Shown here one piece after another: positions 15,118 to 22,717 of a stretch of DNA of 64,000 bases (its first letter is position 1; each line of letters opens with the position of its first letter). The translations under genes and the position numbers were made by a program. Below the pieces are notes generated by a model. That model was not told where the DNA came from and made no database searches. It saw only the letters and a program-made list of their open reading frames with translations. The DNA is from PSLL01 sp964389705 (lineage in GTDB: Bacteria > Desulfobacterota_D > UBA1144 > Nemesobacterales > CSP1-2), in NCBI GenBank assembly GCA_964389705.1, contig CAYMEO010000001.1, positions 1-64,000 on the forward strand, in the 5' to 3' direction.

Positions 15118-15498
15118 ATGAACGTTATAGATGAGATTGAAAAAGCCGCTCAAAGAACGGATTTGCCGCAATTTCGCCCAGGCGATACCGTTACTGTGCA
15201 CTATACAATCAAGGAAGGGGACAGAGAAAGAGTTCAGCTATTTGAAGGTGTTGTAATTGCCCAAAAAGGCGGAGGCCTAAGGGAGACTTTCATCGTGAGA
15301 AAGGTCTCTTATGGGATTGGAGTAGAGAGGATTTTCCCACTTCACTCGCCGCTTATAAAGAGGATAGATGTTAAGAGAAAAGGAAGGGTAAGAAGAGCAA
15401 AGCTCTACTACCTTAGAGGGCTCTCAAGAAAGGCAAGCAGGATAAAGGAGAGAACGGCGTTCGATAAGGAATCAAGTGAGAACAGTAAGTCTGAATAG
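15118..15498 (+). CDS. rplS: 50S ribosomal protein L19
   Basis: A 126-residue bL19. FRPGDTVTVHYTIKEGDRERVQLFEGVVIAQKGGG...FIVRKVSYGIGVERIFPLHSPLI is the family core; the C-terminus VKRKGRVRRAKLYYLRGLSRKASRIKER is typical, with a short acidic tail. It sits at the subunit interface of the 50S. AGGAGAGG precedes ATG 15118. The 155-bp gap behind trmD contains a fragment reading TTCATTCGTGTCAATTCGTGG, a sequence type often found as dispersed repeat in bacterial genomes. Confidence 0.96.
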   Translation: MNVIDEIEKAAQRTDLPQFRPGDTVTVHYTIKEGDRERVQLFEGVVIAQKGGGLRETFIVRKVSYGIGVERIFPLHSPLIKRIDVKRKGRVRRAKLYYLRGLSRKASRIKERTAFDKESSENSKSE

Positions 15499-15535
15499 TT
15501 GCAAAATATTAAAGCGAAGATACCGCAGCTTATAG

Positions 15536-15581
15536 AGCAAACCCTACCCCTGGTTGGTTTGCTAAGGAGTGTTTACTCTTA
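15536..15581 (+). terminator. Tandem hairpins after rplS, possible terminator
   Basis: AGCAAACC (15536-15543) pairs perfectly with GGTTTGCT (15556-15563), followed at once by a second small stem AAGGAGT-GTTT-ACTCTT. A U-run is weak, so termination is tentative. Confidence 0.4.
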
Positions 15582-15660
15582 TACTTCACAAAGGATTATT
15601 CATTATTTTTGTGTTTCGACATTGAATTGTTATAAGTGCCAAATGTCTAAAGGCCGACAA

Positions 15661-16407
15661 TCAACTATCTAGCGGAGTTTTATCACCGCTTTCTTCGATT
15701 TTTCTGCTCTCCCTTTCTTTCAATTTTTTTGTTACATAGATCATCCTCTCAATGGCTGTATGAGCGGAAAAAACTAATATTATGGCCAGAGCGAGTTTAA
15801 GCAGGTAATCTCCCGGTCTAAGCCCAAGCGCCGATGTTATGAAGTTGCCAAATAAGTTAAATACGGAAAAGGCGCCTAGATATACTATTCTCTCTGTTCT
15901 CTGCATCATCCCCACTTCGCAATCAATCCCCAAACTCTCTGCCCTTGCTCTTGTGTAGCTTACCATAGTTGTTGCACCGAGAATTAGGAAGACGACATAC
16001 GAAAACAGGGTCCCATGAAAATAGCTGAGCAGCCCTAAGTAAATGAGTATTTCGGCAAATCTATCTAAGCAGGAGTCAAAAAACGCCCCGTATTCACTGC
16101 TCAGTCCCTGCGCTCTTGCAACGCGGCCATCGAGCATATCAAAGTTTGAGCCGGCGAGGAGAACTATTCCGGCAATAAAAATCCACCCCAGATGGAATAG
16201 GAGCCCCGCTATAGCAGAAACTATCACAGACGTAAACGTAAGGACATTAGGATGTACCTTTTTCTCAATTAGGTAGTCTTCAATAGGGCGCATTATGAGT
16301 ATCCACCAGGTCTTAATCTCACGCCCTAGAAGTTTTGATGTGGATGGTCCCTTTCTGCCCTTAGCCCTATCTAATACCTCATCAGGGGTAGACATTGCTA
16401 ACTCCAT
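15661..16407 (-). CDS. CDP-alcohol phosphatidyltransferase family membrane protein
   Basis: A 248-residue membrane enzyme that joins a CDP-diacylglycerol-type substrate to an alcohol. The signature D-G-x2-A-R-x8-G-x3-D-x3-D is complete in DMLDGRVARAQGLSSEYGAFFDSCLDRF (about residues 87-115), so the metal-binding active site is intact. About six hydrophobic helices follow from residue 45 to 225. It resembles PgsA or archaetidylinositol-phosphate-synthase-like proteins, and the alcohol acceptor cannot be told from the sequence. It has an N-terminal cytosolic extension with LLGREIKTWWILIMRPIEDYL, an amphipathic segment common in the family. Single gene on the minus strand, convergent with rplS. 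Confidence 0.88.
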   Translation of the reverse strand: MELAMSTPDEVLDRAKGRKGPSTSKLLGREIKTWWILIMRPIEDYLIEKKVHPNVLTFTSVIVSAIAGLLFHLGWIFIAGIVLLAGSNFDMLDGRVARAQGLSSEYGAFFDSCLDRFAEILIYLGLLSYFHGTLFSYVVFLILGATTMVSYTRARAESLGIDCEVGMMQRTERIVYLGAFSVFNLFGNFITSALGLRPGDYLLKLALAIILVFSAHTAIERMIYVTKKLKERESRKIEESGDKTPLDS

Positions 16408-16497
16408 TTCGGATTTTTTGCCTATTAGTTAGTATAATTGAATTTTGGCTCTAAAAACAGGAGAATTAAATCGGCTTTCTTTTATAGTTTGGGTCTA

Positions 16498-17712
16498 TCA
16501 ATTATTCACTGTAATGAAGGCTGATTCTATAGATGGTTCCAGGTTCTTTAATTTATCCCTGTAGGTTTTGGCATCTTTTATAGTTTTAAACTTTCCTATC
16601 CTTACTCTGTACCAGGTGCCTTTTCCGGGAATCTGCGCCGTTGTCACAAAGGCCGGGTATCCCTTGGATGTTAAGTCTTCTGTGGTTTCTTTTGCTTCCT
16701 CTTCTGTTTTAAAAGATCCTATTTGAATAGTGTATCTTCCGCTGGATTGAGTTGGAGGTATTGTCACAGTTTTGTTTTCAATACCCGTTTTTATCAGTTT
16801 TTCGGTAAACGGCGTAGGGGATGGAATTGGGTTTTTACCCCCCTCGGTTATTTTCAGTCTTCGTTTCTTTTCCATACCCTCTATTGGCAAGGTTTGCCTA
16901 GTCGTTCCGGCTTCAGCCCTTTTTATTGGCTCAGTGACGTGAGAGGAGGTTGAGATTTGCTCTTCAGTTTTTAATTTTATCGGCTCAGGTGTAGAAAGAG
17001 GAGAGGCTTCTCCTTGATCGATTTTTACCACGCGAAGGTTGTTAAAACCTCTCTTCATTATCAGGTTTCCCTCTTTGAGTTCTATCTCTGTAGATCCAAC
17101 GATTTCTTTTGGACTTTCAATGACGAGCTTTCTTGGCGACTCAGCAATAAGCCTGGTCTCTCGGCCACCGATCTTAACTGCTGTAGTGTTGAAGTTTCCA
17201 TCAAACAGTCCCCCAATCCAAATCGGTTTTCCTGCTTGTCCAATCCCAGGAAATTGGTAATTCCCAGGAGAAGGAGTTGCTGTTCTCTCAGCGGCAGGTG
17301 CAATCTCGAATGGAATTTGGGCTCTGGCTATCTCCTCCCCATTTTTATCTCTGAGAACGAGATATATCGGCTCTCGGCTTAAGGTGACAGGAACAGTCCA
17401 TTTGATAACTCCTTCAGCCACAGATGTCCTCTCTTTTCCTATTTCAATGAGGTATCCGTTTAACTCATCTGCATTCTTGTGTCGCTCTTCTTCGATCTTG
17501 CCCCTTGGCTCTGTAGTTATTGTGCCTGAGATGGTATCGCCTACAGTTATATCATCGGGCAGGTTTACTGTAACCTTGCCTTGAATGACATCGAAGACAA
17601 TGACATAGAGTCCCAAGTCTGTTTCAAAGCTGGATGAAACCTTGCCTTCCGCAAAGGCAGCTACAGTAAAGGAGAAAATCAAGATCAGTATAAATGGCGC
17701 CGGTTTTCTCAA
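16498..17712 (-). CDS. Exported SPOR-domain protein
   Basis: A 404-residue protein with a clear signal peptide (residues 1-21, ending AAFAEG). A central IPT/TIG-like beta domain (about 165-235, GIGQAGKPIWIGGLFDGN...GSTEIELKEGN) is followed by a Pro/Thr-rich linker, and the last 75 residues are a SPOR domain (SGRYTIQIGSFKTEEEAKETTEDLTSKGYPAFV...WYRVRIGKFKTIKDAKTYRDKL) that binds denuded peptidoglycan glycans at division sites. It starts inside the stop region of the next SPOR gene (ATGA overlap at 17709-17712), so the two are cotranscribed after argS. The overall domain mix is unlike FtsN and its exact role is unknown. Confidence 0.85.
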   Translation of the reverse strand: MRKPAPFILILIFSFTVAAFAEGKVSSSFETDLGLYVIVFDVIQGKVTVNLPDDITVGDTISGTITTEPRGKIEEERHKNADELNGYLIEIGKERTSVAEGVIKWTVPVTLSREPIYLVLRDKNGEEIARAQIPFEIAPAAERTATPSPGNYQFPGIGQAGKPIWIGGLFDGNFNTTAVKIGGRETRLIAESPRKLVIESPKEIVGSTEIELKEGNLIMKRGFNNLRVVKIDQGEASPLSTPEPIKLKTEEQISTSSHVTEPIKRAEAGTTRQTLPIEGMEKKRRLKITEGGKNPIPSPTPFTEKLIKTGIENKTVTIPPTQSSGRYTIQIGSFKTEEEAKETTEDLTSKGYPAFVTTAQIPGKGTWYRVRIGKFKTIKDAKTYRDKLKNLEPSIESAFITVNN

Positions 17713-18293
17713 TCGTTCACCTTAATGAGCACCGATTTTATATCAGGATCCTTTTTTAAATTGTCTCCGTAGAGTTCGGCTTCCTCTCTAGTTTTAAACT
17801 TCCCTACTCTTATTCTATACCAGGTTCCCTTTCCTGGGATCTCGACAGATTTTATAAATGCAGGGTACCCCTTAGATATAAGGCTCTTTACGATTTTTTT
17901 TGCCTCTTCTTCTCTTTGAAATGCCCCTATCTGAACCGTATACCTCCCATCTGTTTCGCCCCGAAAAACCGCTATATCCTTTTTGGTAATTCCCATAGTC
18001 TCTATTTTTATGTCCTTGGGTGCGGGCGTTGAGGATAATTTTTCTTCTTCGAAGGGGGTCGGTATCTGCTCAGATATTGATTTTCTTTCGGCTGTTTCCT
18101 CAGGTGTTTTTCCTGTCTCTTTAAAATCGGTTAAATTTTTCGTGGGCTCCCCTTTTTTGTTTATCCAAGATTGCGCTCCCCCAAGTCCCTTTCCTACAAC
18201 TACACCCAGGCTAAATGCAAGGACAAATAGGATTAAAAACCCAATGAATATATGTACAACCTGACGATTACTCGAATTATTTCTATCACTCAT
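17709..18293 (-). CDS. Membrane-anchored SPOR-domain protein
   Basis: A 194-residue bitopic protein: an N-terminal transmembrane helix (residues 11-33, VVHIFIGFLILFVLAFSLGVVVG), a flexible periplasmic linker, and a C-terminal SPOR domain (GRYTVQIGAFQREEEAKKIVKSLISKGYPAFI...WYRIRVGKFKTREEAELYGDNLKK). This FtsN-like layout suggests recruitment to septal peptidoglycan. The SPOR domain is close in sequence to that of the next gene (shared SKGYPAF, GKGTWYR and RVGKFKT-type blocks), so the pair arose by duplication. It follows argS by 3 bp, an association seen in deltaproteobacteria. Confidence 0.88.
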   Translation of the reverse strand: MSDRNNSSNRQVVHIFIGFLILFVLAFSLGVVVGKGLGGAQSWINKKGEPTKNLTDFKETGKTPEETAERKSISEQIPTPFEEEKLSSTPAPKDIKIETMGITKKDIAVFRGETDGRYTVQIGAFQREEEAKKIVKSLISKGYPAFIKSVEIPGKGTWYRIRVGKFKTREEAELYGDNLKKDPDIKSVLIKVND

Positions 18294-18296
18294 CCG

Positions 18297-19976
18297 TTAC
18301 ATTCTCTGGGGTACAGAGACTCCGAGTAACTTGAGTCCATTTCTTATAACCGTCCTGATACAGTCAATAAAGTAAAGTCGGGCACCACTGAGGTTCCGAT
18401 CATCACTGAGGATTCTATTTTTATTATAGTAGATATGAAAATCCGAAGCAATCTCTTGCAGGTAAAACGCCACTCTATGGGGTGAGAGTGATGAGGCGCT
18501 TTCCATTATCACTTCGGGGAAAAGCAGGAGTTTTTTTATAATCTCAATCTCCTCAGGGAGACTCAAAAGGCTTAAGGATTCCTTTGAGGGAAGAATTCCT
18601 CTTTCCCTGGCTTTTTCAAATATACTTCCAATCCTTGCGTGTGCATACTGGATGTAATAGACAGGGTTTTCGCTCGATTCCCGTTTTGCCAAATCCAGAT
18701 CGAAGTCTAAATGGGCATCTGAACTCCGCATAAGGAGAAAAAACCTCATCACATCGCGCCCAACCTCTTCCATGACCTCACGCATTGTGATGTAACTTCC
18801 AGCGCGCTTTGACATAGAGACTTCGCGTCCCTCTCTTATGAGTCTTACAAACTGGATTAGAACTACATCGAGTTGGGAGTCATCGAGCCCAAGTGCTCTA
18901 AGGGCGGCCTTAAGACGCGCAATGTGTCCGTGGTGGTCTGCTCCCCACACGTTTATGAGTCTTTTAAATCCCCTATAGAATTTGTCGTAGTGATATGTGA
19001 TGTCTGAGAGGAAATACGTTGGGCTTCCGTCCTTTTTTACGAGCACCCAATCCTGAGAATCCCCAAATCGGGAGGCCTGAAACCAGAGTGCATCGTCTTT
19101 TTCCTCAATGGCATCCCGCTTTCTAAGTTCATTTTTTATACAATCGATTTTATTTTTATAGCCGAGCTCTGGAATAGGTCTATATAGTTCTTCCAGTTCG
19201 CTGTACCAGCTATCGAATGTCACGCCAAAGTCGGTTAAATCCCTCTTTATTTCATCAAGTAGTCTCCTCCTAGCATATTCCCTGCAATAAGATACAGCCT
19301 CTTCCTCTCGGGCTTCTTTAAGGAGCCCCATTCCTATTTTATCTTTGATCTCTTCGGCAATCTCTTTTATGTATTCCCCATAATACCCGTCTTCGGGCAT
19401 ATCTTTCTTAATTCCAAAGAGCTCTTCGTATTTTCTATAAACGGAAAGCCCGAGAAGCTCCATTTGTCTCCCCGCATCATTTATATAAAATTCCCTTGTA
19501 ACATCAAAGCCCGTGGCCTTTAGAATTTCTGAAATTGCATCTCCTACAGCGGCGTTTCTTGCATGACCGATGTGTAGGTATCCCGTCGGGTTTGCACTTA
19601 CGAATTCAACGATTACCCTCTGTCCGTTTCCTATATTAGAATTTCCGAAATTCTCTCCAAGCCTTTCTATTTCTGTGATTTTAGTTGCAATTGCCTCCTC
19701 TTTTATGAAAAAATTTATAAAACCGGGGCCCGCGATCTCTATCTTTTTAAACAGATTCCTTCTCTCTTTAGGTATATTTTCGATAATTAGTTCTGCAACT
19801 TCACGCGGGCTTTTCTTTATCTCACTCCCAAGGACGAGGGCAATGTTCGTTGAGAAATCTCCAAATTCCCTTTTTTTTGGAACTGTGATTGAAATTTCTA
19901 CAGGAGCAGATACAAAACCCATTCTTTCTATAGCCTCTATGGACTCAGAAACTGCCTTTTGAATTTCCTCTTTCAT
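18297..19976 (-). CDS. argS: Arginyl-tRNA synthetase
   Basis: Class I synthetase charging tRNA-Arg, 559 residues. The N-terminal Add-1 domain (residues 1-110) carries the family's FGDFSTNIAL. The HIGH motif is PTGYLHIGHARNAAVGD (H about residue 136). The second signature is a degenerate VSMSKRAGSYIT near 388, as in many ArgRS proteins lacking canonical KMSKS. The DALR anticodon-binding domain closes the protein (EIASDFHIYYNKNRIL). It is the first gene of an argS-SPOR-SPOR operon on the minus strand. Confidence 0.97.
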   Translation of the reverse strand: MKEEIQKAVSESIEAIERMGFVSAPVEISITVPKKREFGDFSTNIALVLGSEIKKSPREVAELIIENIPKERRNLFKKIEIAGPGFINFFIKEEAIATKITEIERLGENFGNSNIGNGQRVIVEFVSANPTGYLHIGHARNAAVGDAISEILKATGFDVTREFYINDAGRQMELLGLSVYRKYEELFGIKKDMPEDGYYGEYIKEIAEEIKDKIGMGLLKEAREEEAVSYCREYARRRLLDEIKRDLTDFGVTFDSWYSELEELYRPIPELGYKNKIDCIKNELRKRDAIEEKDDALWFQASRFGDSQDWVLVKKDGSPTYFLSDITYHYDKFYRGFKRLINVWGADHHGHIARLKAALRALGLDDSQLDVVLIQFVRLIREGREVSMSKRAGSYITMREVMEEVGRDVMRFFLLMRSSDAHLDFDLDLAKRESSENPVYYIQYAHARIGSIFEKARERGILPSKESLSLLSLPEEIEIIKKLLLFPEVIMESASSLSPHRVAFYLQEIASDFHIYYNKNRILSDDRNLSGARLYFIDCIRTVIRNGLKLLGVSVPQRM

Positions 19977-20365
19977 TTTGATTCGGTCTTAGAAATTCAA
20001 CCAATTAGTCAACTGAATTTGTAGGAGCTTTTTGCAAGGCTTCTCTACAATGTCCTTTCAATCGAATACTTAAAATTACACCATACTTGTGGAATTTACA
20101 ATGGCGTAATTTGTTTCGCTTCTTTTTCACAAAACTGAACTATCTATGCTGCCGTATCCTTTTTATGTAACGGAGCCTTTTCTATTTACATCAAAGGATC
20201 TCGATGTTACTGTTAATGGTACATTATCTACGCGTTTTGGTCAGCGAGAAGTTAAAAATAGAGCAAAAAGAGACACTTAGAAGCTTGTAAACCTATTCAT
20301 TATGACTTATACTTAGCTTTACTCAAGGGTAGATATAGGGGTAGGGAAAAGGGGGTGAGGAAGAA
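19977..20365. other. 389-bp non-coding gap between divergent operons
   Basis: Upstream regions of argS (minus) and the PIN-TRAM gene (plus). I see no tRNA, repeat or conserved leader; it is AT-rich and has no recognisable reading frame of note. A purine-rich ribosome binding site (GGGGGTGAGGAAG) ends it. Confidence 0.6.
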
Positions 20366-21388
20366 ATGAAGGTTAGAGTTCTTTTCTTAGTTCTGGCGGT
20401 AGCGTTGGGCTTTGGGATCACATATTTATATAATCCACATCATACCGAGAGTACTATTATCGTTATGGCAGCTGCTATTGGAATTATATTCGGTGCCGTA
20501 GCCCTTGGAATTTTATGGGGGCTTGAACCCAAGATTGATCAAATTACTCCAAGGTCAATGCTCGGAGGCGCAATAGGAGTAGCTATTGCCTCGCTTGCTT
20601 TTTTGGCATTTAAAGAATTGATTGAGGAGTTGGGAATCCCACACATCGCTCCGTACGCCCTTATTGTAGCTTTTCTTTGGCTTTTCTATATCGGAATAAG
20701 GATGGGAATGAGGAAGGGTTGGGAAGCCGACCAGATGGGAAAGAGGTCTTTTGCTAAGAGTAACTTTGGTGGACCCAAGATACTCGATACAAGCGTCATT
20801 ATAGACGGAAGGATCGCGGATGTTGCCGAGGCTGGGTTTATTGAGGGGCTTATAATTGTGCCCAAGTTTATAATTAAAGAGCTCCAATACATAGCTGATT
20901 CAATTGATCCGATTAAGAGGGTAAGGGGAAGAAGGGGACTCGATGTGCTAAAGCGTATGCAGGAGATTCCCAATATTGTAATTAAGATTACAAGCCACGA
21001 TTTCCCGAAGATAAAGGAGACGGATTTAAAGCTTGTAGAACTCGCAAAGAGTATCAAAGGGATTATAGTAACGAATGATTTCAATCTGAATAAGGTTGCA
21101 GGGCTTCACGGTGTGAAGGTACTCAATCTCAATCAGCTTTCAAGCGCGCTTAGACCCGTGGTGCTTCCGGGCGAGACAATCAATATACGCGTCGTTAAAG
21201 AGGGAAAGGAAGAAAACCAAGGCATAGGTTATCTTGAGGATGGGACTATGGTTGTTGTAGATGATGCTAAGAGGTATGTGGGAAGGGAGATAGAGGTTTC
21301 CATAACGAGTGTACTTCAAACTCCTACGGGAAGGATGATATTCTCAAGGGTTAAGGAAGAGGGCATGGTCTCTGGTTTTGGTGGTTGA
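20366..21388 (+). CDS. Membrane PIN-TRAM domain protein (YacL-like)
   Basis: A 340-residue protein with four N-terminal transmembrane helices (about residues 3-22, 28-52, 63-84, 92-113), a PIN nuclease domain (about 143-260) opening with ILDTSVIIDGRIADV and containing TDLKLVELAKSIKGIIVTNDFNLNKVA, whose Asp residues form the metal site, and a C-terminal TRAM RNA-binding domain (about 268-332, GETINIRVVKEGKEENQGIGYLEDGTMVVVD). This architecture matches YacL and related membrane-bound PIN proteins, thought to act on RNA, with target unknown. It lies just before ispD-ispF, a common arrangement, separated by a terminator-like hairpin. Confidence 0.9.
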   Translation: MKVRVLFLVLAVALGFGITYLYNPHHTESTIIVMAAAIGIIFGAVALGILWGLEPKIDQITPRSMLGGAIGVAIASLAFLAFKELIEELGIPHIAPYALIVAFLWLFYIGIRMGMRKGWEADQMGKRSFAKSNFGGPKILDTSVIIDGRIADVAEAGFIEGLIIVPKFIIKELQYIADSIDPIKRVRGRRGLDVLKRMQEIPNIVIKITSHDFPKIKETDLKLVELAKSIKGIIVTNDFNLNKVAGLHGVKVLNLNQLSSALRPVVLPGETINIRVVKEGKEENQGIGYLEDGTMVVVDDAKRYVGREIEVSITSVLQTPTGRMIFSRVKEEGMVSGFGG

Positions 21389-21427
21389 GAAGTCAATAGA
21401 AGATATAAATAAATATACGGGGAATAA

Positions 21428-21486
21428 AGGGATCAGGAGTTAGAAGTATTCCTCATTCTTTTATCCTGACCCTGTGTTTTTCTTTA
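21428..21486 (+). terminator. Terminator-like hairpin between the PIN-TRAM gene and ispD
   Basis: AGGGATCAGGA (21428-21438) pairs with TCCTGACCCT (21464-21473) with one bulged A, followed by the T-rich GTGTTTTTCTTTAT. The 25-base loop is AT-rich. It could end the upstream gene or attenuate ispD. Confidence 0.5.
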
Positions 21487-21508
21487 TACCTTCTGGGTAT
21501 TTATATAT

Positions 21509-22213
21509 ATGATTAATGTAAAAGCCGCCGCAATAATAGCCGCAGCGGGGTGGGGAAAAAGATTCAGTGTAGGTAGGAGAAAACAGTTTCAGCTCCTTGG
21601 CGGAAAACCGGTTCTTGTCCATTCAATTGAGAGATTCGAAGAATCCCCTTCGGTAGGAGAGATAATACTCGTTGTCTCCGAAGATTCGACTGAGTACTGT
21701 CGTGAAGAAATAGTGAAGAGGTTTCAATTTAAAAAGATCAAAGAGATTGTCCCTGGCGGTGAAGAAAGGCAGCATTCTGTAAAAAGGGGTTTTAGTTCAA
21801 TCTCAAACGAAACAGATATAGTTGTAGTCCATGACGGGGTGCGCCCGTTTGTAACAGTTGATCTGATTGAAAAATCTATAGAAGAGGCTCTAAAATCAGG
21901 CGGGGCGATTGTCGCCGTGCCAGTAAAAGATACGGTAAAGGAATCCTCTGAGGGATACATTCAAAGGACTCTACCGCGTGAGTCTCTTTGGCTTGCTCAG
22001 ACCCCTCAGGCTTTTCGGTACGATATTCTAAAGAGGGCTTATGGAATGAGTGAAGAAGACGGATTTCTCGGTACAGATGAGTCATCTCTAGTTGAGAGGC
22101 TTGGTATACGGGTAAGACTTATACAGGGCTCTCAAATGAATATGAAAATCACTACCGAAGAGGATTTGCTCATTGCAGAACTGGCTTTGAAAGATGCAAA
22201 AAATCATGTATAG
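21509..22213 (+). CDS. ispD: 2-C-methyl-D-erythritol 4-phosphate cytidylyltransferase
   Basis: MEP isoprenoid pathway enzyme that couples CTP with MEP to give CDP-ME. Its 234 residues include the CTP-binding glycine-rich loop AAIIAAAGWGKRF (residues 6-18) with the downstream Lys (RRKQFQLLGGKPVL), and the MEP-binding motifs VVVHDGVRPFV, VPVKDTVK, TLPRESLWLAQTPQAFRYDIL and DESSLVE. It overlaps ispF, so the two steps flanking IspE are translationally coupled; ispE is not in view. Confidence 0.96.
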   Translation: MINVKAAAIIAAAGWGKRFSVGRRKQFQLLGGKPVLVHSIERFEESPSVGEIILVVSEDSTEYCREEIVKRFQFKKIKEIVPGGEERQHSVKRGFSSISNETDIVVVHDGVRPFVTVDLIEKSIEEALKSGGAIVAVPVKDTVKESSEGYIQRTLPRESLWLAQTPQAFRYDILKRAYGMSEEDGFLGTDESSLVERLGIRVRLIQGSQMNMKITTEEDLLIAELALKDAKNHV

Positions 22214-22688
22214 AGTGGGAATTGGATTTGACGCACATAGGTTCTCAAAAGAAAGAAAGCTAATTCTTGGAGGGGTAGAGATTCCGTTTGAGCTGGGGCT
22301 TAAAGGTCATTCGGATGCCGATGTTCTCACGCATGCTATATGCGACGCTATATTGGGGGCAATTGGAGAAAGGGATATTGGAAGCCATTTCCCGGATAGT
22401 GATCCCAGATACAAGGGGGTGTCAAGTTTAATTCTTCTCAATCAAGTGATAGCGCTATCGAATTCCAGGGGTTTCAAGATTGAAAACATAGATAGCATAT
22501 TAGTCTGCGAAAGGCCAAGGCTCTCTCAATACATATCTCAGATGAAAGAAAGGCTCTCTTTGGTAACCCAGGTTTCAGAGGATTCTCTGTGTATAAAAGC
22601 AACAACGACAGACACTATGGGTTTCACTGGCAGGGGAGAAGGAATAGCGGCCTATGCAGTGGTTCTTGTAAAAAGGGTATCTATTTAA
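22194..22688 (+). CDS. ispF: 2-C-methyl-D-erythritol 2,4-cyclodiphosphate synthase
   Basis: MEP pathway enzyme that cyclises CDP-ME 2-phosphate. The zinc site is in RVGIGFDAHRF (Asp, His) and HSDADVLTHAICDAILGAIGERDIG, and the substrate contacts in HFPDSDPRYKGVSSL and KATTTDTMGFTGRGEGIAAYAV. Starts possible at ATG 22194 (20-bp overlap with ispD) or ATG 22206 (8-bp overlap); the second gives the conventional MYRVGIGFDAHRF N-terminus. Trimeric, 160-164 residues, the standard size. Confidence 0.96.
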   Translation: MQKIMYRVGIGFDAHRFSKERKLILGGVEIPFELGLKGHSDADVLTHAICDAILGAIGERDIGSHFPDSDPRYKGVSSLILLNQVIALSNSRGFKIENIDSILVCERPRLSQYISQMKERLSLVTQVSEDSLCIKATTTDTMGFTGRGEGIAAYAVVLVKRVSI

Positions 22689-22717
22689 TCATAAATAGGC
22701 GTGGATAGAATGAATAA

